Below are positions 4,787 through 5,262 of a DNA stretch of 5,262 nucleotides, piece after piece. The translations under genes were made by a program, and so were the position numbers. Each line of letters opens with the position of its first letter. The first letter of the stretch is position 1. Source of the stretch: Lachnospiraceae bacterium (GTDB lineage Bacteria; Bacillota; Clostridia; Lachnospirales; Lachnospiraceae). The DNA lies in assembly GCA_009787745.1 (NCBI GenBank), contig WQST01000180.1, forward strand, positions 1 to 5,262, in the 5' to 3' direction. Below the pieces are notes generated by a model. That model saw only the letters and a program-made list of their open reading frames with translations, did not search any database and was not told the origin of the DNA.

Positions 4787-5262
4787 GATTGTTGAAACAG
4801 TAAGTGGTGTGAGAGTGACTGGATTTTTACCGATATCCCGTGCGGATATGGATGAGCAGAAGATAAAGCAACTTGATTTCGTACTTATTTCAGGGGATGC
4901 TTATGTCGATCATCCTTCGTTTGGTCATGCGATTATCAGCAGGGTTTTAGTTTCGCATGGATATAGTGTGGGGATTATTGCCCAGCCTGATTGGCGTGAT
5001 ACGGACAGTATTGGTATTCTGGGAGTACCGCGGCTGGCTTTTTTGATTTCGGGCGGCAATATGGACTCGATGGTAAATCACTATTATGTGTCGGGGCGGA
5101 AACGTGAAACAGATGCTTACTCACCCGGCGGGATAGCAGGCAAGCGGCCTGACAGGGCGACGGTTGCATATGGTAATTTAATTCGGCGGAAATATAAAGA
5201 TATACCGATCATAATCGGCGGTATTGAAGCGAGTTTACGGCGGCTAGCGCATTTTGATTATT
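4785..5262 (+). CDS. ygiQ: YgiQ-family radical SAM protein (N-terminal part, 3' end outside window)
   Basis: The frame is open to the window edge, giving 159 residues from GTG 4785. Diagnostic family segments are GFLPISRADM (13-22), SGDAYVDHPSFG (36-47), GIIAQPDW (63-70), GNMDSMVNHY (91-100), AGKRPDRATVAY (118-129) and IIGGIEASLRRLAHFDY (143-159). They match the conserved N-terminal domain of YgiQ, which precedes the radical SAM core; the cysteine cluster lies beyond the window. The function of the family is not well established. The start is unresolved: there is no ATG before residue 22. GTG 4785 has only GAAAG 6 bases upstream, inside the hairpin, whereas GTG 4815 would give an N-terminus directly before GFLPIS, as usual in the family, but without a clear ribosome binding site. 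It is probably co-transcribed with the HAD gene. Confidence 0.9.
   Translation, partial: MIVETVSGVRVTGFLPISRADMDEQKIKQLDFVLISGDAYVDHPSFGHAIISRVLVSHGYSVGIIAQPDWRDTDSIGILGVPRLAFLISGGNMDSMVNHYYVSGRKRETDAYSPGGIAGKRPDRATVAYGNLIRRKYKDIPIIIGGIEASLRRLAHFDY

Noticed and set aside
4975..5169. 64-codon minus-strand frame
   Set aside because: Antisense to ygiQ, whose conserved motifs cover the same bases.

Overview
The window looks like a piece of chromosome from a moderately AT-rich Clostridia-type Firmicute, probably an anaerobic gut-type bacterium. The evidence is the kind of genes present: a large lipoprotein carrying a propeller-like region fused to a solute-binding domain, a YlbJ-like membrane protein of the sporulation family, a clostridial-style HAD phosphatase and a YgiQ-family radical SAM protein. 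Purine-rich AAGGA/AAGGAG ribosome binding sites fit the same picture. Taxonomy is inferred from family resemblance only; no rRNA or marker gene is present.

Layout, left to right. Bases 1-1861 (minus strand) hold most of a long lipoprotein gene whose 3' end lies outside the window; its promoter (1903-1930) and a possible three-fold 11-bp operator (1925-1957) lie just upstream. Bases 1862-2216 are otherwise almost gene-free, with an 11-bp direct repeat and one weak 40-codon ORF. Bases 2217-2877 (minus strand) hold a two-gene PIN-domain toxin / small-protein unit, toxin first, with overlapping ends and its own promoter. Bases 2970-3113 (plus strand) encode a 47-residue orphan peptide with a fair ribosome binding site. 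Bases 3127-4023 (minus strand) encode a YlbJ-like multi-pass membrane protein. Only 30 bp away and divergent, bases 4054-4731 (plus strand) encode a HAD hydrolase. It is followed, across a conspicuous 61-base hairpin (4726-4786), by the 5' part of ygiQ, which runs off the right edge.

How the genes relate. HAD and ygiQ look like an operon. Removing the hairpin would leave a 4-base stop/start overlap (GTGA) between them, which suggests the hairpin was inserted into a once tightly coupled gene junction. The PIN pair is a self-contained accessory module between housekeeping-type genes. The lipoprotein may act in substrate capture or sensing at the cell surface. No tRNA, rRNA, CRISPR array, transposase or convincing intrinsic terminator was found.
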